Shown here in pieces: positions 17,366-26,695 of a DNA stretch of 64,000 nt. Source of the DNA: Actibacterium sp. 188UL27-1 (lineage in GTDB: Bacteria > Pseudomonadota > Alphaproteobacteria > Rhodobacterales > Rhodobacteraceae); NCBI RefSeq assembly GCF_016901225.1, contig NZ_JAFEUL010000008.1, forward strand, positions 124,001-188,000, read 5' to 3'. Position 1 is the stretch's first letter; each line of letters starts with the position of its first letter. The position numbers and the translations under genes are program-made. The notes beneath the pieces were generated by a model that saw only the letters and a list, made by a program, of their open reading frames with translations, searched no databases and was not told where the DNA came from.

Positions 17366-19564
17366 TCAACGCGGATCCCGCCGTGTGCCGCGATGCCAGG
17401 CGGGTTGGGGCAGGGCCTGCGTGCCCAATTGCTCCACCGGTCCGGCGACTTGCACGGTTTGGGGCAGGGGCAGTCCGAGCTTGCCCAGCACCAGGTAACG
17501 GGCCATTTGGGGGGCGGCCACGCTGGTGCCGTTCAGGACCGAGACGGAGCCACTGCGCGTGCCCGATCCCAGGGTGCCCGACAGCACGCGGCTGGTATCT
17601 GACTGCGCGGAAGCGCAGGGGTAGCGCATGCGGTGGTTGGCGCCGTTCGTGCTTTTGTCGGCCGCCCCGGCATAAAGCGCGGCATGGGCGGCGGGTGGAC
17701 CCATATAGCCGCCGATAATCCGGGTCTTTTGCCCCGTCGCCATGCCGTTGAGCGCGCCGTAGCGTTTGACGACGCAGTTGGGATCATCGGTCAGTTTGAC
17801 ATCGCCTTGCTGATCGGGGCCGTCGAACCGCCGATAATCCGGATCATCGAAATAAGACGGACGGCCAGGGCGTTTGTATCCAATCGGCTCATCATCGCGC
17901 TGGATCCAGGCTTCGATCTTTTGACCGGCTTCAGGGAGTTTGGCGGTCACTGTGATGGTCCAGATCCCCGATGGTGCGACGGGACGGGTGGAGGGATAGG
18001 GCAGCTGCGTGGGGACAATGGCCAGCAGCACCCGCTTTTTCGGCTGGGTGCCGGAGGGCATCCTACCCCGCTGACGGTCGATGGTGGCGCGGGCGATCAC
18101 GCAATTTGGATTGGTCTGCCCATCGGGATGGAGGACCAGGCCGGTTTGGAAATTGAGATCTTTCAGCTGAACTTTCGGCCCGTCAGGCAACGCGACCCAG
18201 ACTTTCACGTTCTTGGCCGCGCGCGGCATCCAGATTTCCAGGAAATTTGCTGTAACATCAGAGGGCTGGACCCGCCATGGCAGATCAATCGTCACTTCCG
18301 CATTTTTTGCATCGGCGCATTTTTCCGCATGGGCCCGGTCCAGGAAGCGGTTGCCGGTGGGCATGACCAATTCGGCGGTGCAAAAGCGGGGCTGGTTGGG
18401 GAACGTGTCCAGCATCCGCTCTTCGTGGGCGCGCAGCAGGGTGTCGATCCCGCGTTCCACGACGCTTTGCCCATTATGGGGCCCGCCGGAAATGCCATAG
18501 CTGAAATTGATCACGACCGGGATGGCAAAATCTTCGATCTTGGACATCAGGAAGGCCCGGTCCAGGATGTAGCTGATCCCGGCCAAGGCGAATGGGGCGA
18601 GCCAGGCGCCCGATGTGTCCATCGTCACGAGGGCGGGTAGTTGCACGGCGAGGATCCGAGCATTTTCGCGATTGTCCTGCGGGTCGAACCCCGCGGCGAG
18701 ATCGGCGACATGGGTTCCGTGGGACAACATGCGCGACACGGTCTGCTGGCCGGTCCGGGCAAAGTTCACCAGATCGAGCGCCATGAGCCTGTCGCGTTCG
18801 GGGATGTCACGGGCCTGGACCTGGAGGTCGAGTTGGTCGCGGGTATATTCGCGGCCAAAGGCGACGGTGCTTTTGGGCTGTGCCTTGCCGTCCATGACCC
18901 AACCGAAATCGACCCGGCTGTGCCAATGCGCCCCGTGTTGGCACGAAAACCGGTCATTGATCAGGTTGATGCCATCATCGACGATCCCGATGATGGCGCT
19001 GCAGCCTGGTTTCAGCTTGGGATAATTACCGGAGACATAGTTGGGGTCAGTGAGCTTTGCCTTGCAAATGCTGCTTTCCCGCAGCGGCGCCCGGTATCTA
19101 ATCTTGTCCCGGACCTTTTTGCGCTGCTGCTCTTTTTTTTCCTGCGCGTCGACCGATTTGGCATCCTGGTCACCCAAATTTGCTGGGGCTTTCCGCCTCG
19201 CATTCTCCTTGGTGAGACCGGTTTCCTCTATCGTTGCTTCGGTCTCGGATGTTGGTTCCAGAAAAATTCGGGTTGAAACTGTCTGCGGGGACTCATTTGG
19301 AGTGTCCGCCGTTCGGGTCGTGCTTCTTTCTTTAACAACATCGATTGCTTTCTTGGAACGCCCGTTTTCGTCGAGTTTCTCAACCTCGGTCTGAGCATCT
19401 GCATAGACGACGATGTCGTATTTAAAGTCGTCCTTGTTGTCCTTCTCCGCCATGGCGGCAAAATCGAAGTCAGCTGCATACCGCAAAGACCACACCGAGT
19501 AAGGATCAAAATCGTCTAAGTCCTTGCCACCGGGAGTCTCTGCATTCCAGATGAATTGGCTCAT
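17366..19564 (-). CDS. Subtilisin-like serine peptidase (S8 family)
   Basis: The protein has 732 residues. The catalytic triad is visible: D196 in IVDDGI, H282 in SHGTHVADLAAG and S681 in LNGTSVAAPQMARYL. Residues 90-155 form a charged, lysine- and glutamate-rich helical stretch. A long insertion of roughly 300 residues separates the histidine and serine segments and contains a beta-rich domain (about 420-560). There is no signal peptide, which is unusual for this family. It lies between the vanadium-haloperoxidase-like gene (gap 50 bp) and the haem peroxidase gene. It may mature or degrade partners in the same operon, or act after non-classical export. Confidence 0.88.
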   Translation of the reverse strand: MSQFIWNAETPGGKDLDDFDPYSVWSLRYAADFDFAAMAEKDNKDDFKYDIVVYADAQTEVEKLDENGRSKKAIDVVKERSTTRTADTPNESPQTVSTRIFLEPTSETEATIEETGLTKENARRKAPANLGDQDAKSVDAQEKKEQQRKKVRDKIRYRAPLRESSICKAKLTDPNYVSGNYPKLKPGCSAIIGIVDDGINLINDRFSCQHGAHWHSRVDFGWVMDGKAQPKSTVAFGREYTRDQLDLQVQARDIPERDRLMALDLVNFARTGQQTVSRMLSHGTHVADLAAGFDPQDNRENARILAVQLPALVTMDTSGAWLAPFALAGISYILDRAFLMSKIEDFAIPVVINFSYGISGGPHNGQSVVERGIDTLLRAHEERMLDTFPNQPRFCTAELVMPTGNRFLDRAHAEKCADAKNAEVTIDLPWRVQPSDVTANFLEIWMPRAAKNVKVWVALPDGPKVQLKDLNFQTGLVLHPDGQTNPNCVIARATIDRQRGRMPSGTQPKKRVLLAIVPTQLPYPSTRPVAPSGIWTITVTAKLPEAGQKIEAWIQRDDEPIGYKRPGRPSYFDDPDYRRFDGPDQQGDVKLTDDPNCVVKRYGALNGMATGQKTRIIGGYMGPPAAHAALYAGAADKSTNGANHRMRYPCASAQSDTSRVLSGTLGSGTRSGSVSVLNGTSVAAPQMARYLVLGKLGLPLPQTVQVAGPVEQLGTQALPQPAWHRGTRRDPR

Positions 19565-19614
19565 GGCGCACCTTTAAAAAATGAAACGGCTGAAAATATG
19601 GGAGGGTGGCCCGC

Positions 19615-20817
19615 TTATGCCGGCTCTGCATCCTTCCATTCGCCGACGGCCCGGCTCCAAAGCCAATTCAAAAGGGGTGACTTTTGAATGTCTGGAACCG
19701 CTTTGTTCGCCTTAACGATTTCGGCGCCGTCCGGCGTTTTGTAGGTTTCGATTTTGCCCTTATCGTAGAAATAGGAGAGGGCGAAATCGGTGTTGCCGAT
19801 ACCGACGCCATCAAAGCTTGCGCCAGTTGTCTTTACGGCCGGACCATTTTTTTTGGTCTTGGCGCCAGCGCGCTGGCATAGGTAGTCGCCCAGGGTCAGT
19901 CCCATCACGGCACCGGCATAGGTGTCAGCGGGGAAGTGGACGCCGGCAACATGGCGGTTGATCGCGATGCGGCTGGCCTGCTTGAGCAGCATTTCATTGA
20001 GCAGGGGCAGGTTGTTGACCTCGGCCTCCGCCAGCAGGTTGATCAGAACCTTGGCCACGATGAAGGCCTCAACCGCATGGGCCGATGGCAAGGCGCCGTG
20101 CCCTGGCGTGGGGATCATCGGCTGGATCTGGGCCGAGAACCGGTCGGGCCGCTTGCAGGCCAGGACCTGCTTGATCTGCATCGCCGTTTTGGCCGCCACG
20201 ATCTGCGCCAAGCCGACGAATTCCAACGAATACTTGTTCCGTGCAGGATGCAGGGAGGCGATGGTGGCAAAGAATACGGTGGGAAAGCCGACCTGGTTGA
20301 GGATCTCGGCCGCCCGGTCACCGCGCAGATCCGCGTAGTTGTAGACCAGCTTGGTCTGCTTGAGGAAATCATCCGCCTCGGGGCGTTTCACATCCGCCAG
20401 GGGATGGTATGCGCATTGTGGCGCCTGGGTCGCGGTGCCACCGGTGACGTCCAGATGGAACAGTCCCGCATGTCCGCCATCCGCACCGTAGCCGATCTGG
20501 GACAGCACGACCTCTTCCAGGATCAGCCCGCGGACCCAGGGGGCCCATTCTTTCATGTTCTCCGCATTGTTCGGGTCAAAAGGTGGAGCAGGCTGCGCGG
20601 GCGGGTCGTAGCTGCCCACAATCCCGTCTCGCGCGATGATCATGGCCCCGGCAAGCCCACCGGAATAGCTGCCGGCGCGGCCGCCGTCGCCACCGCCAAC
20701 GCCGCCTACTCCGCCGACACCTCCCACGCCGCCAACGCCGCCGACGCCCCCGACACCGCCAACGCCTCCTACTCCGCCAACGCCTCCTACTCCGCCAACA
20801 CCACCATCAATCGACAT
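19615..20817 (-). CDS. Vanadium-haloperoxidase/PAP2-like protein with (Gly-Gly-Val)12 N-terminus
   Basis: The protein has 400 residues. After MSID come twelve perfect GGV triplets (residues 5-40), then a linker and an all-helical PAP2/vanadium-haloperoxidase domain. The anion-binding motifs are K216-X6-R223-P224, PSAH (244-247) and SRIAINRHVAGVHFPAD (282-298). In haloperoxidases they hold vanadate and oxidise halides with peroxide. In acid phosphatases of the same fold they hold phosphate. No membrane spans or signal peptide are seen, which favours the haloperoxidase-like soluble type. It lies 25 bp after the regulator and 50 bp before the subtilase. Confidence 0.82.
   Translation of the reverse strand: MSIDGGVGGVGGVGGVGGVGGVGGVGGVGGVGGVGGVGGVGGGDGGRAGSYSGGLAGAMIIARDGIVGSYDPPAQPAPPFDPNNAENMKEWAPWVRGLILEEVVLSQIGYGADGGHAGLFHLDVTGGTATQAPQCAYHPLADVKRPEADDFLKQTKLVYNYADLRGDRAAEILNQVGFPTVFFATIASLHPARNKYSLEFVGLAQIVAAKTAMQIKQVLACKRPDRFSAQIQPMIPTPGHGALPSAHAVEAFIVAKVLINLLAEAEVNNLPLLNEMLLKQASRIAINRHVAGVHFPADTYAGAVMGLTLGDYLCQRAGAKTKKNGPAVKTTGASFDGVGIGNTDFALSYFYDKGKIETYKTPDGAEIVKANKAVPDIQKSPLLNWLWSRAVGEWKDAEPA
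20698..20805 (-). repeat. Twelve 9-bp units coding (GGV)12
   Basis: Tandem 9-bp units, each coding Gly-Gly-Val on the minus strand. The bases vary at third positions, so the amino-acid repeat is kept while the DNA repeat has diverged. Several neighbouring units still alternate as identical pairs. Confidence 0.9.
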
Positions 20818-20842
20818 CGAACTATCCTTTTATTTAAATTGC

Positions 20843-22549
20843 TTAAGCGGGAATGCCCGCTTCTTTCAATGCGATCGCCCAAGAGCGACCCGATTCAAAA
20901 AATGCAGCCGGATGCTGCGACAGATAACTGCTTACGGTCAATGTTGGTTCGGCCCGCAAAAGCTCGTCTGCGGATTGACGTGCCTCTTCCATGCGACCCA
21001 ACCGGTGCAGGGCCACGGTTCGTGCACGCATGGTCGATGTGTGCCGACGGTTTGCCCGCAAAGAGCGGTTGGCCATTTCCAAGGCCTGCTCATTGTCATT
21101 GTTCGATAAGGCCGCTGCCGCAGACAGGGCGTCGAAGAAATACCGGTGCGGATCTAACGGAGAGAGAGCCCGAGCCCGCGTGGTATGTGCGACCGCCTTT
21201 TCGCCTTGGTCTGTGAAGGCGTGGAGCGTGCCTTTCAGCAGCCAGGCCAGGGCATTGTTCGGATCGATCTCAATCGCATCGGCGTAGCGGTCCATGGCGA
21301 CATCGAAGCGCTTGAGCAGGTTGTTGTTCACGAAGCCGTCGATGGACATCGAAAAGGAGCATTCGGGGTTCAGATCCAACGCCTTGCGTGTGAAATCGCT
21401 GGCGATCCGGGAGTCCAGGTCCAGGTTGCGGGACCACCCTTGCACCACGCTGAGAATATACCACTTGCCCATCCAGGCATGGACGATGGAGCTTTTGGGC
21501 ACGCGCGAGATGACCTCTTCGATACAGGTTTTCGCGCGTGCGAAACTTGCCACGCTTTGGCGATGCATCTGGGTGATGCCCGACATCAGCAACGTGTGGG
21601 TTTCGACATGGGGAATGGGGCGGGTCTTGGCCAGTTCGACAGAGTGGTGCATGACCTCATTGCCGATCTCGGTGGCAAGCGAATAGATCACCTCCTCATC
21701 GCCTTGCAGGAAGGCGCGCTGGGAGCCGCGCAGATCGCGGGTGCAGTTAATCTTGCCCGTCCGCGCCTCAACAATATCGGCGTTCAACAGGATCGCGTCG
21801 GAATCGGTGCGATAGTTCCCACAGACGATGTAATCGGCGTTCAAGGCCGCCCGGATATCTTGCAAGCCAACCGTCCGCGCATCGAGGTTGCGACAGCTCA
21901 GATGGGAGATAACGTCGAACATATGCGACCGCGATAGGGTGCGAGACAGCTCTTCCGAGATCATGTCGCCCAGCTGGCCCGTCCCGTCATAGCCCCGGGC
22001 CGTAGTGAAAGGCAGGATCGCCAGGGTCGGTTGGAGCGAGTCGACCGGGTGGAGCTTGATCTTTTCCATCGGCTTGGGCTCGGCCCGGGCTGCAGCATTG
22101 ATGCCGGTCGACGTCGTGTGCTGTTTTTGACGTTCTTCGCGGACCCAATCCTCGAACCCCTCTTCATCGATGTCGATCCCTTCAAGGAATTCGCCATCGC
22201 CGGGGCCACCGGTCAGAAGGATCTGGTCCTGATTGATCCTAATCTCGGTATTGTTGACATCGAAAAGAACATTGAAATTGTCGCCCAACAGGCCGCGCAG
22301 GTCGGTCAGTGCCCGGCGCAGGCTGGCGCGCCCATGTTCATGGCCAGACCGGCTCCACAACTTATCCTGCAGCCAGGCGCGGGTCCGCGTGCCCTCGGCC
22401 GCTGTTACCAACATCGCAACAATGGCCCGCTGTTTCACGGACCGTATCCGAAGCTCGGACCCGTCGTCCCAAGCGGCCGAGAACACCCCAAAAAGGCGCA
22501 CTCGCAATTTGGTATTCTGGTCCACAGCTTCCACGACACACCTTGTCAC
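20843..22549 (-). CDS. SARP/OmpR-type transcriptional activator with TolB-like and TPR regions
   Basis: The protein has 568 residues. The N-terminal 110 residues look like the winged-helix domain of SARP/AfsR-type activators (LRVRLFGVFSAAWDDG, RASLRRALTDLRGLLGD). Residues about 175-300 resemble the TolB N-terminal-like domain found behind such regulators (LAILPFTTARGYDGTGQLGD). From about 310 on there are TPR-like helical repeats (YADAIEIDPNNALAWLLKGT). It has a cytoplasmic sensor-activator layout, with no receiver domain. Its position at the head of the haloperoxidase-subtilase-peroxidase run suggests it controls that run. The GTG start at 22549 is the longest option; a GTG at 22534 has a better ribosome site. 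Confidence 0.82.
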   Translation of the reverse strand: MTRCVVEAVDQNTKLRVRLFGVFSAAWDDGSELRIRSVKQRAIVAMLVTAAEGTRTRAWLQDKLWSRSGHEHGRASLRRALTDLRGLLGDNFNVLFDVNNTEIRINQDQILLTGGPGDGEFLEGIDIDEEGFEDWVREERQKQHTTSTGINAAARAEPKPMEKIKLHPVDSLQPTLAILPFTTARGYDGTGQLGDMISEELSRTLSRSHMFDVISHLSCRNLDARTVGLQDIRAALNADYIVCGNYRTDSDAILLNADIVEARTGKINCTRDLRGSQRAFLQGDEEVIYSLATEIGNEVMHHSVELAKTRPIPHVETHTLLMSGITQMHRQSVASFARAKTCIEEVISRVPKSSIVHAWMGKWYILSVVQGWSRNLDLDSRIASDFTRKALDLNPECSFSMSIDGFVNNNLLKRFDVAMDRYADAIEIDPNNALAWLLKGTLHAFTDQGEKAVAHTTRARALSPLDPHRYFFDALSAAAALSNNDNEQALEMANRSLRANRRHTSTMRARTVALHRLGRMEEARQSADELLRAEPTLTVSSYLSQHPAAFFESGRSWAIALKEAGIPA

Positions 22550-22605
22550 TTGTTAACGCAAGATTACCCAAGAATTTCCTTAAGGTAACCCGTTTCACGT
22601 TTTAT

Positions 22606-23973
22606 TCACCGATTTTGGACACGCCTATTGATAGATATATCAATGATATCAATGGGATAAACAACATCTACAGGGAGGCCACTTGGTACTGTTTCGGGCA
22701 CACCAAAGGGTGTTTTCACAGCAGTTTCCCCCGTGAGGCCGTGTAAAAATGAGACTATGGCGTCGATTTCCGCGTGACGCAATGCCAGGGGTTCGATGTC
22801 GATTTGAGCGTCCTGCCGGGCCATTTCCAGGCGATCCTGTGTGATCACAAAATCGGTTGCCGAGAGCCATGGCAAGGCCGGCAATTCGGCTTGATCAGGC
22901 CGCCATCGCGCCCGGCTGCCGGTGGGGTCCAGGTGATGTTCCACCATCCCGCGCAAGGTTGGATAGGCGCCGTTATGGCCGTAGGGCCCCGTCAGTGCGA
23001 CATTGCGCAAAGGCGGGGTTCGAAAGCGATAGGCGTCCTCCAGCGTGTCGCTTTCACCCATCCGTCCGACATCGCGCGCATAGGGATCGAACCGCCGGGT
23101 CCGGCCGGGCCCGAAGGCAGGCAGCGCGAGGGCGTGGAAGCGCTGATCGGTCAAAAGTGACCCGGAATGACAGCTGGAACAGCCAGCGCGCCCGAAAAAC
23201 AGCTCCATACCCCGATGCGCTGATGGGGTGAGGGCTGTGCGATCCCCTGCAAGATAGGCATCAAACGGGCTGTCATGATTGCGCCACTCCATGCGGATGA
23301 AAGCGCTGAGTGCTTCGGCAATATCGACGATTCCGATGTCTTCGGCGTGATTGATATGTTCAAAAACGCGTGTGAATTCAGCACTGTAGGCCGGTATGCT
23401 GCGCACCCGCTTGGAGATGATCGGCCAGGCGGCATCGACGCGGTCATGGACGGCGCCCGCAACCTCGTTCTCCTTTGGATTGCCAGCCATCTCAAACTGC
23501 GCGGTGAGGGGGAAGACGGCCTGGGCCGCCACGATATTGGTCAGTCCCTTGGGCAGCCATTCCTCTGCCGGGGAGTTGAAGCCGTTGCCGTACAGATCGC
23601 TGATCGAAAGTCGTCCATCATGGAACAGCACATTGACATCTTTATGCCCCAGATTCCAAAGGCTTGGCGCATTACGGGGGATGCGTTTGCGCACCCGGTC
23701 AGCGCCGGTGCCGCCGGTGCGGGACGGCCCGACCCCGCTGCCACCTTCACCGATGCCAAGGCTCAGCCCGTCGCCGCCTGCCAGATCGGCGTGATGGCAG
23801 GTCCCGCAACTGATATTCTTGTTGCCGCTTAGGATCTTGTCATAGAACAGCAGTTGTCCCAGCTTGGCCTGATCGGGATCGACAGATAGAAAATCGGCAT
23901 CGGTCAACGGGTGGGGCAGGGGGTCTGCAAGGGCCGCGAAACCCGATGCACAAAGGATGCCTATTCCATGCAC
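22606..23973 (-). CDS. Di-haem cytochrome c peroxidase / MauG-like protein
   Basis: The protein has 455 residues. Two c-type haem sites are seen: CGTCHHADLAGGDG (C56, C59, H60) and CSSCHSG (C265, C268, H269). The order and spacing match bacterial cytochrome c peroxidases and MauG. A short hydrophobic leader (GIGILCASGFAALA) serves as signal peptide, giving a periplasmic enzyme. The only sensible start is GTG at 23973. This GTG overlaps the ATG of the divergent Sel1-type gene, so the two coding regions share six bases. A 56-bp gap separates it from the SARP-type regulator on the same strand. Confidence 0.9.
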   Translation of the reverse strand: MHGIGILCASGFAALADPLPHPLTDADFLSVDPDQAKLGQLLFYDKILSGNKNISCGTCHHADLAGGDGLSLGIGEGGSGVGPSRTGGTGADRVRKRIPRNAPSLWNLGHKDVNVLFHDGRLSISDLYGNGFNSPAEEWLPKGLTNIVAAQAVFPLTAQFEMAGNPKENEVAGAVHDRVDAAWPIISKRVRSIPAYSAEFTRVFEHINHAEDIGIVDIAEALSAFIRMEWRNHDSPFDAYLAGDRTALTPSAHRGMELFFGRAGCSSCHSGSLLTDQRFHALALPAFGPGRTRRFDPYARDVGRMGESDTLEDAYRFRTPPLRNVALTGPYGHNGAYPTLRGMVEHHLDPTGSRARWRPDQAELPALPWLSATDFVITQDRLEMARQDAQIDIEPLALRHAEIDAIVSFLHGLTGETAVKTPFGVPETVPSGLPVDVVYPIDIIDISINRRVQNR

Positions 23974-24450
23974 AAAGCAGGCATACGATTTGCTGTAATC
24001 CTGTGGGCGCTCGCGACGCCGGTTTTGGCAGAGATCGAGGCGGCGCGCGATTTGATGGAGGCCGGAGAGTTTGCCGCGGCGCGTGAGGCGCTTTGGCCTG
24101 CCGCCCGATCCGGTAACGCCGATGCCGAGGAACTGATCGGCGTCATGTATGCGCTGGGGCTGGGCGTCGAACAGGATTACACCCGCGCGTTCGAATGGTA
24201 TCTGAGGGCGGGTTTGAAAGGACATCCGGGCGCGCAATCCGGCATTGGCTGGTATTACGAGGTCGGGCTTGGGATGCCGGCGCCCGACCTGGTGCGCGCC
24301 TATATGTGGTATGCGCTCAGCACGATCGGGGGCGATCCCGACGCGGCGATCAGTGTGGATGAAGTGCGCAAGAAGATGACGGCGGATCAGATTGAAAAGG
24401 CGCATGTTTTGATCGATGACTACCGGGTTTGGATGTATCCCTTTCGGTAG
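23968..24450 (+). CDS. Exported Sel1-repeat protein
   Basis: The protein has 160 residues. The signal peptide is MHKAGIRFAVILWALATPVLA. The mature part has Sel1/TPR-like repeats, for example NADAEELIGVMYALGLGVEQ and DYTRAFEWYLRAGLKGHPGA, then a partial third repeat ending in YMWYALSTIGGD. Such proteins act as periplasmic adaptors in protein-protein contacts. The ATG at 23968 is preceded by AAAGGA at 23952-23957, inside the opposite gene. It is divergent from the di-haem peroxidase, so both genes must carry promoter signals within each other's 5' coding ends. Confidence 0.87.
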   Translation: MHKAGIRFAVILWALATPVLAEIEAARDLMEAGEFAAAREALWPAARSGNADAEELIGVMYALGLGVEQDYTRAFEWYLRAGLKGHPGAQSGIGWYYEVGLGMPAPDLVRAYMWYALSTIGGDPDAAISVDEVRKKMTADQIEKAHVLIDDYRVWMYPFR

Positions 24451-24606
24451 ACTTTAGGTGTTTTGCCAGCGAGCGCACGGAAAACCTGTGTCGCCCGGGC
24501 GACCGGCAGGATCTTTAAAATCCGCATCGTTTTTCCCAGGGCTGGAAAGCGTTTGGCAAGACGGCGTCGCAATAGTGCGCTCTGACAGCTTTCGGGAGGC
24601 GTCGGC

Positions 24607-26211
24607 GTGCAATTGCAAAACCTGAATTGGGTGCTCACCTGTATTGTTCTTGGTCTGATTGGCTTGGGAAACTTTGCGCTTGCCGTCCATTTTGATCTGT
24701 TCGAGTGGTTTTTCGAGTTCAGCCGCAACCACCAGAGTTGGGAGCTGGACGAGCTTTTTTTGCTGGCGATCAACCTGATCCCGTTGCTGATTATAGGTTT
24801 GATCCTGCGTACTTGGCAGTTGAAGAAGGTGGTCAGGCGGCATCTGGAGGCGGAGACGAAGGCGCAGCATCTCGCGTTGCACGATCCATTGACCGGGCTT
24901 GGCAACCGGCTGGCGTTTTTATCGCATCTCAAATCGCTCACCCGGGAGACGCCGGACGCCGCGGAAAACGATCTGACAACGCTGCTGATTGATCTGGACC
25001 GGTTCAAGCCGATCAATGATCTTTATGGGCATGCCGCGGGTGACAATGTGTTGATCACTGTGGCCCAACGCATTGCGAGCCAGATCGGGGCAGACGACTT
25101 CATGGTCCGGTTGGGTGGCGACGAGTTTGCCGTTGTGCTGGACCATCGGTCTGGCACCCAGCGGGCCGAAGCGCTGGCACGCGCCATCATTGATGCAATT
25201 GCCGAGCCGATTGAGATTGAGGGCCTGAAAGTCAGGGTCGGGGTGAGTGTCGGAATTGCCAGCAATCCTGCCAACCGGTCATTCAGTGCGAATTTGGCCC
25301 AGACGGATTTGGCACTTCATGCCGCCAAACGGTCGGGTCGCAACGGATTTACCTGGTACAACAATGCGTTGGAAGAGCAGGCACGGGAGGCGGCGATCCT
25401 GGAAAGTGATCTGCATACCGCCATCGATAACGGAGAGATCACGCCTCATTTTCAGCCAATCGTGAATATCGAGACCGGGCTGATCGAGGGGTTCGAGGTG
25501 CTGGCGCGGTGGATCCACCCGGAACGGGGCTTGATTCCTCCAACCGTTTTCATCCCCGTGGCCGAAACGGCCGGGATGATCGAACACCTGAGCGGTGCTG
25601 TGTTGAAACAGGCCTGCGGGTCGGCGTGCGATTGGGATCCGCGGTTTATGCTGAGCGTGAATATCTCTCCGCGAGAGGTCCATGACACCGTCCTGGTTGA
25701 GATGATACGGCGCGTGATATCCGAAACGGGGTTCGACGCCACGCGCCTCCAGATCGAGATTACCGAGAATGCCGTGATCTCGGATTTCAAGCTGGCGCGC
25801 AACGTTATCCTGGATTTGCAGGCCCTGGACATCTCGGTCGCGCTGGATGATTTCGGTACGGGATTTTCAAGCTTGTCGAGCTTGCGGGATCTGCCCTTCG
25901 ACCGGATCAAGATAGATCGGAGTTTCGTGACCAATATCAGCATGATGCCCAGTAATCGAAAGATTGTGGCGGGTATCATGTCTCTGGCGCGGGAACTAGA
26001 ACTGCCAGTTACGGCAGAGGGTGTGGAGACGCCGGAAGATCTCTCATTCCTGAGAGCGCTCGGGTGTGGATCGGGTCAGGGATTTCTGTTCGAACGTGCA
26101 TTGCCTGCGTCTGACATTGCATGGCTGCTCGAAACCAAATGGTCAAATAAACATGTCCCGGAAGCTGTCATGCAACCCATCGTGATGGCGTCCCGCCGCG
26201 CGTTGGTTTAA
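24607..26211 (+). CDS. Bifunctional diguanylate cyclase/phosphodiesterase (GGDEF-EAL)
   Basis: The protein has 534 residues. Two N-terminal membrane segments (about 7-27 and 50-68) flank a short periplasmic loop. The GGDEF domain covers about 85-255, with the active-site motif RLGGDEF near 168-174 intact. The EAL domain covers about 265-515, with EVL in place of EAL near 297, ITEN, DDFGTGFSSL and AEGVET. All metal-site acids appear present, so both making and breaking of cyclic di-GMP are possible. The GTG start at 24607 follows GGGAGG. It sits alone after the Sel1 gene. Confidence 0.95.
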   Translation: MQLQNLNWVLTCIVLGLIGLGNFALAVHFDLFEWFFEFSRNHQSWELDELFLLAINLIPLLIIGLILRTWQLKKVVRRHLEAETKAQHLALHDPLTGLGNRLAFLSHLKSLTRETPDAAENDLTTLLIDLDRFKPINDLYGHAAGDNVLITVAQRIASQIGADDFMVRLGGDEFAVVLDHRSGTQRAEALARAIIDAIAEPIEIEGLKVRVGVSVGIASNPANRSFSANLAQTDLALHAAKRSGRNGFTWYNNALEEQAREAAILESDLHTAIDNGEITPHFQPIVNIETGLIEGFEVLARWIHPERGLIPPTVFIPVAETAGMIEHLSGAVLKQACGSACDWDPRFMLSVNISPREVHDTVLVEMIRRVISETGFDATRLQIEITENAVISDFKLARNVILDLQALDISVALDDFGTGFSSLSSLRDLPFDRIKIDRSFVTNISMMPSNRKIVAGIMSLARELELPVTAEGVETPEDLSFLRALGCGSGQGFLFERALPASDIAWLLETKWSNKHVPEAVMQPIVMASRRALV

Positions 26212-26300
26212 CCAATCGATTGCCCTGGCAATCAACGTCACAGATATTGGCGGAGGAGATATCGGGCGGGACTTGGTATATATGCCCCACCCTGATCCGA

Positions 26301-26465
26301 TTATTTGCTGATCTGTGCCATGCGTTCGGCGATACCGTCGGCTGACAAGGATGATTTGGGTGCATCGCTTTCGCGCAGCTTTTGCGTTGCTCGCGCGCCG
26401 ACATAGCCGAAAGCAACGGCAAAACCGAGCGTACCGAACGTGAGAATTCCAAGTCCGAAGTCCAT
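26301..26465 (-). CDS. Small single-span membrane protein, 54 residues
   Basis: This short gene begins with MDFGLGILTFGTLGFAVAFG, a hydrophobic helix of about 20 residues. A basic and polar tail follows (ARATQKLRESDAPKSSLSAD) that ends in ISK. The ATG at 26465 has a good ribosome site, AGGGGA, at normal spacing. The pattern is that of a small inner-membrane protein with the tail in the cytoplasm. No family is recognised. Confidence 0.7.
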   Translation of the reverse strand: MDFGLGILTFGTLGFAVAFGYVGARATQKLRESDAPKSSLSADGIAERMAQISK

Positions 26466-26695
26466 GATCGTTCCCCTGTGAGGTTGCGTATGACAAGTGT
26501 TACGCCGTCATTCCGGCGGCGGATCATAATTTACGAAAATTTTCTTTATAATACAAAGGCATACGATATATTTGGTATGCGCTTGTATGCGGCTGACCGT
26601 GCGATGCAGTCTTTGTTTGGACAGTCGCCTACCCATTTTCGCTATTTGGCGGTGAATTGGGCCGCCGGGCTCGCAGGCCGGTTATCGCCTGGGCG

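Noticed and set aside
19936-21216. 426-codon open frame crossing the GGV repeat on the plus strand
   Set aside because: Antisense to the haloperoxidase-like and regulator genes; the repeat codes an Ala/Asn-rich tract that is only the complement of GGV.
25441-25520. Degenerate EAL domain because the motif reads EVL
   Set aside because: EVL is a known working variant and the other metal-site motifs are intact.
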